Source: Parabacteroides sp. (lineage in GTDB: Bacteria > Bacteroidota > Bacteroidia > Bacteroidales > Tannerellaceae). Taken from it: a DNA stretch of 64,000 bases. The DNA is taken from contig DXVO01000019.1 of the NCBI GenBank assembly GCA_019417325.1, forward strand, positions 62,001-126,000, given 5' to 3'. How positions within the stretch are numbered: the first letter of the stretch is position 1; every line of letters begins with the position of its first letter. This document shows positions 63,824 through 64,000 of the stretch, piece by piece. The translations under genes were made by a program, and so were the position numbers. Below the pieces are notes generated by a model. It ran no database searches and had not been told where the DNA came from. It worked only from the letters and a program-made list of their open reading frames with translations.

Positions 63824-63929
63824 TTGTTATTGCCAATCTAAATCTGATTTTTGCAAATGTACAAATATTGTTTCTCTAAATAGCGTAGGTCTATGCTCAA
63901 AATGATTTCCCTTATATTTTAATGGGGAT

Positions 63930-64000
63930 GTGTCAAAAAGCTATTACTGAACGCAGATTACGCAGAACACGCAGATTCTTTATTGAAAAAATATGGTCTG
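63930..64000. repeat. Second copy of the 136-bp repeat, cut off by the window
   Basis: From GTGTCAAAAAGC onward the bases match the reverse complement of 1111-1246 in long blocks (GCTATTACTGAACGC and CAGATTCTTTATTGAAAAA, the latter 19 nt). Only the first 71 bases are visible. Confidence 0.88.

Overview
The window looks like chromosomal DNA from a gut-type member of the Bacteroidales, most likely the Parabacteroides/Tannerellaceae group. This is inferred from gene content: adjacent methylmalonyl-CoA mutase subunits, many glycoside hydrolase lipoproteins, PorT-type outer-membrane barrels and SusR-free AraC and LytTR regulators. It is also inferred from Bacteroides-type promoters (TTTG, about 20 nt, TAnnTTTG) and two of three tRNA genes without an encoded CCA. 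There is no rRNA, insertion sequence, integrase or CRISPR array. About 46 protein genes and three tRNAs are supported; most are ordinary core or polysaccharide-use genes.

Layout. 1-6.4 kb: the 3' part of hisS, a dispersed 136-bp repeat, a GH30 lipoprotein, an unknown lipoprotein, then groES-groEL. 6.5-13 kb: an unknown membrane protein, tRNA-Leu(CAG), a GH38-like mannosidase, and an ECF sigma / anti-sigma-like / Spy-like trio. 13-28 kb: mazG, dsbD, an RluA-family pseudouridine synthase, valS, a TPR sensor kinase, a Tat-exported TIM-barrel protein, two conserved unknowns, tRNA-Thr(CGT), aroC, slyD-like, malY-like and tRNA-Glu(CTC). 28-34 kb: mutA-mutB and an S41 protease lipoprotein.

34-39.2 kb is the accessory-looking part. 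It holds an orphan CARF plus PD-(D/E)XK nuclease of the Card1/DUF1887 (VC1899) family, with no CRISPR locus in view. Upstream of it are a 67-residue small ORF, a second S41-like lipoprotein that lacks the usual catalytic lysine, two outer-membrane barrel proteins and a lipocalin-like lipoprotein. Next comes a 560-bp gene-free stretch with a consensus promoter that runs straight into a 36-bp palindrome.

39.2-45 kb: an overlapping glycosyltransferase / DUF4922 / AmpG-like transporter operon. It is followed by a cobalamin riboswitch with a repeat inserted in its variable arm and no B12 gene behind it; only a 23-codon frame and then a PorT-like barrel follow. 44-56 kb: an AraC regulator divergent from a GH106-like rhamnosidase, NUDIX, ROK kinase, VOC and metallo-beta-lactamase-fold proteins, a LytS/LytR-type pair divergent from a GH92 mannosidase lipoprotein, a 25-bp perfect inverted repeat built on 21-nt units, and rplS. 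56-64 kb: a NagZ-like GH3 / serine hydrolase fusion, a CobD/HisC-like PLP enzyme, an AraC-GyrI-like regulator, fumC, an Acg-type nitroreductase, and the start of a second copy of the 136-bp repeat.

Together the genes suggest host or plant glycan breakdown (GH30, GH38, GH106, GH92), possible cell-wall turnover (GH3 fusion, AmpG-like operon), succinate-propionate metabolism with B12 (MutAB, fumarase, riboswitch), and a possible nucleotide-signalled defence or stress nuclease (Card1-like).
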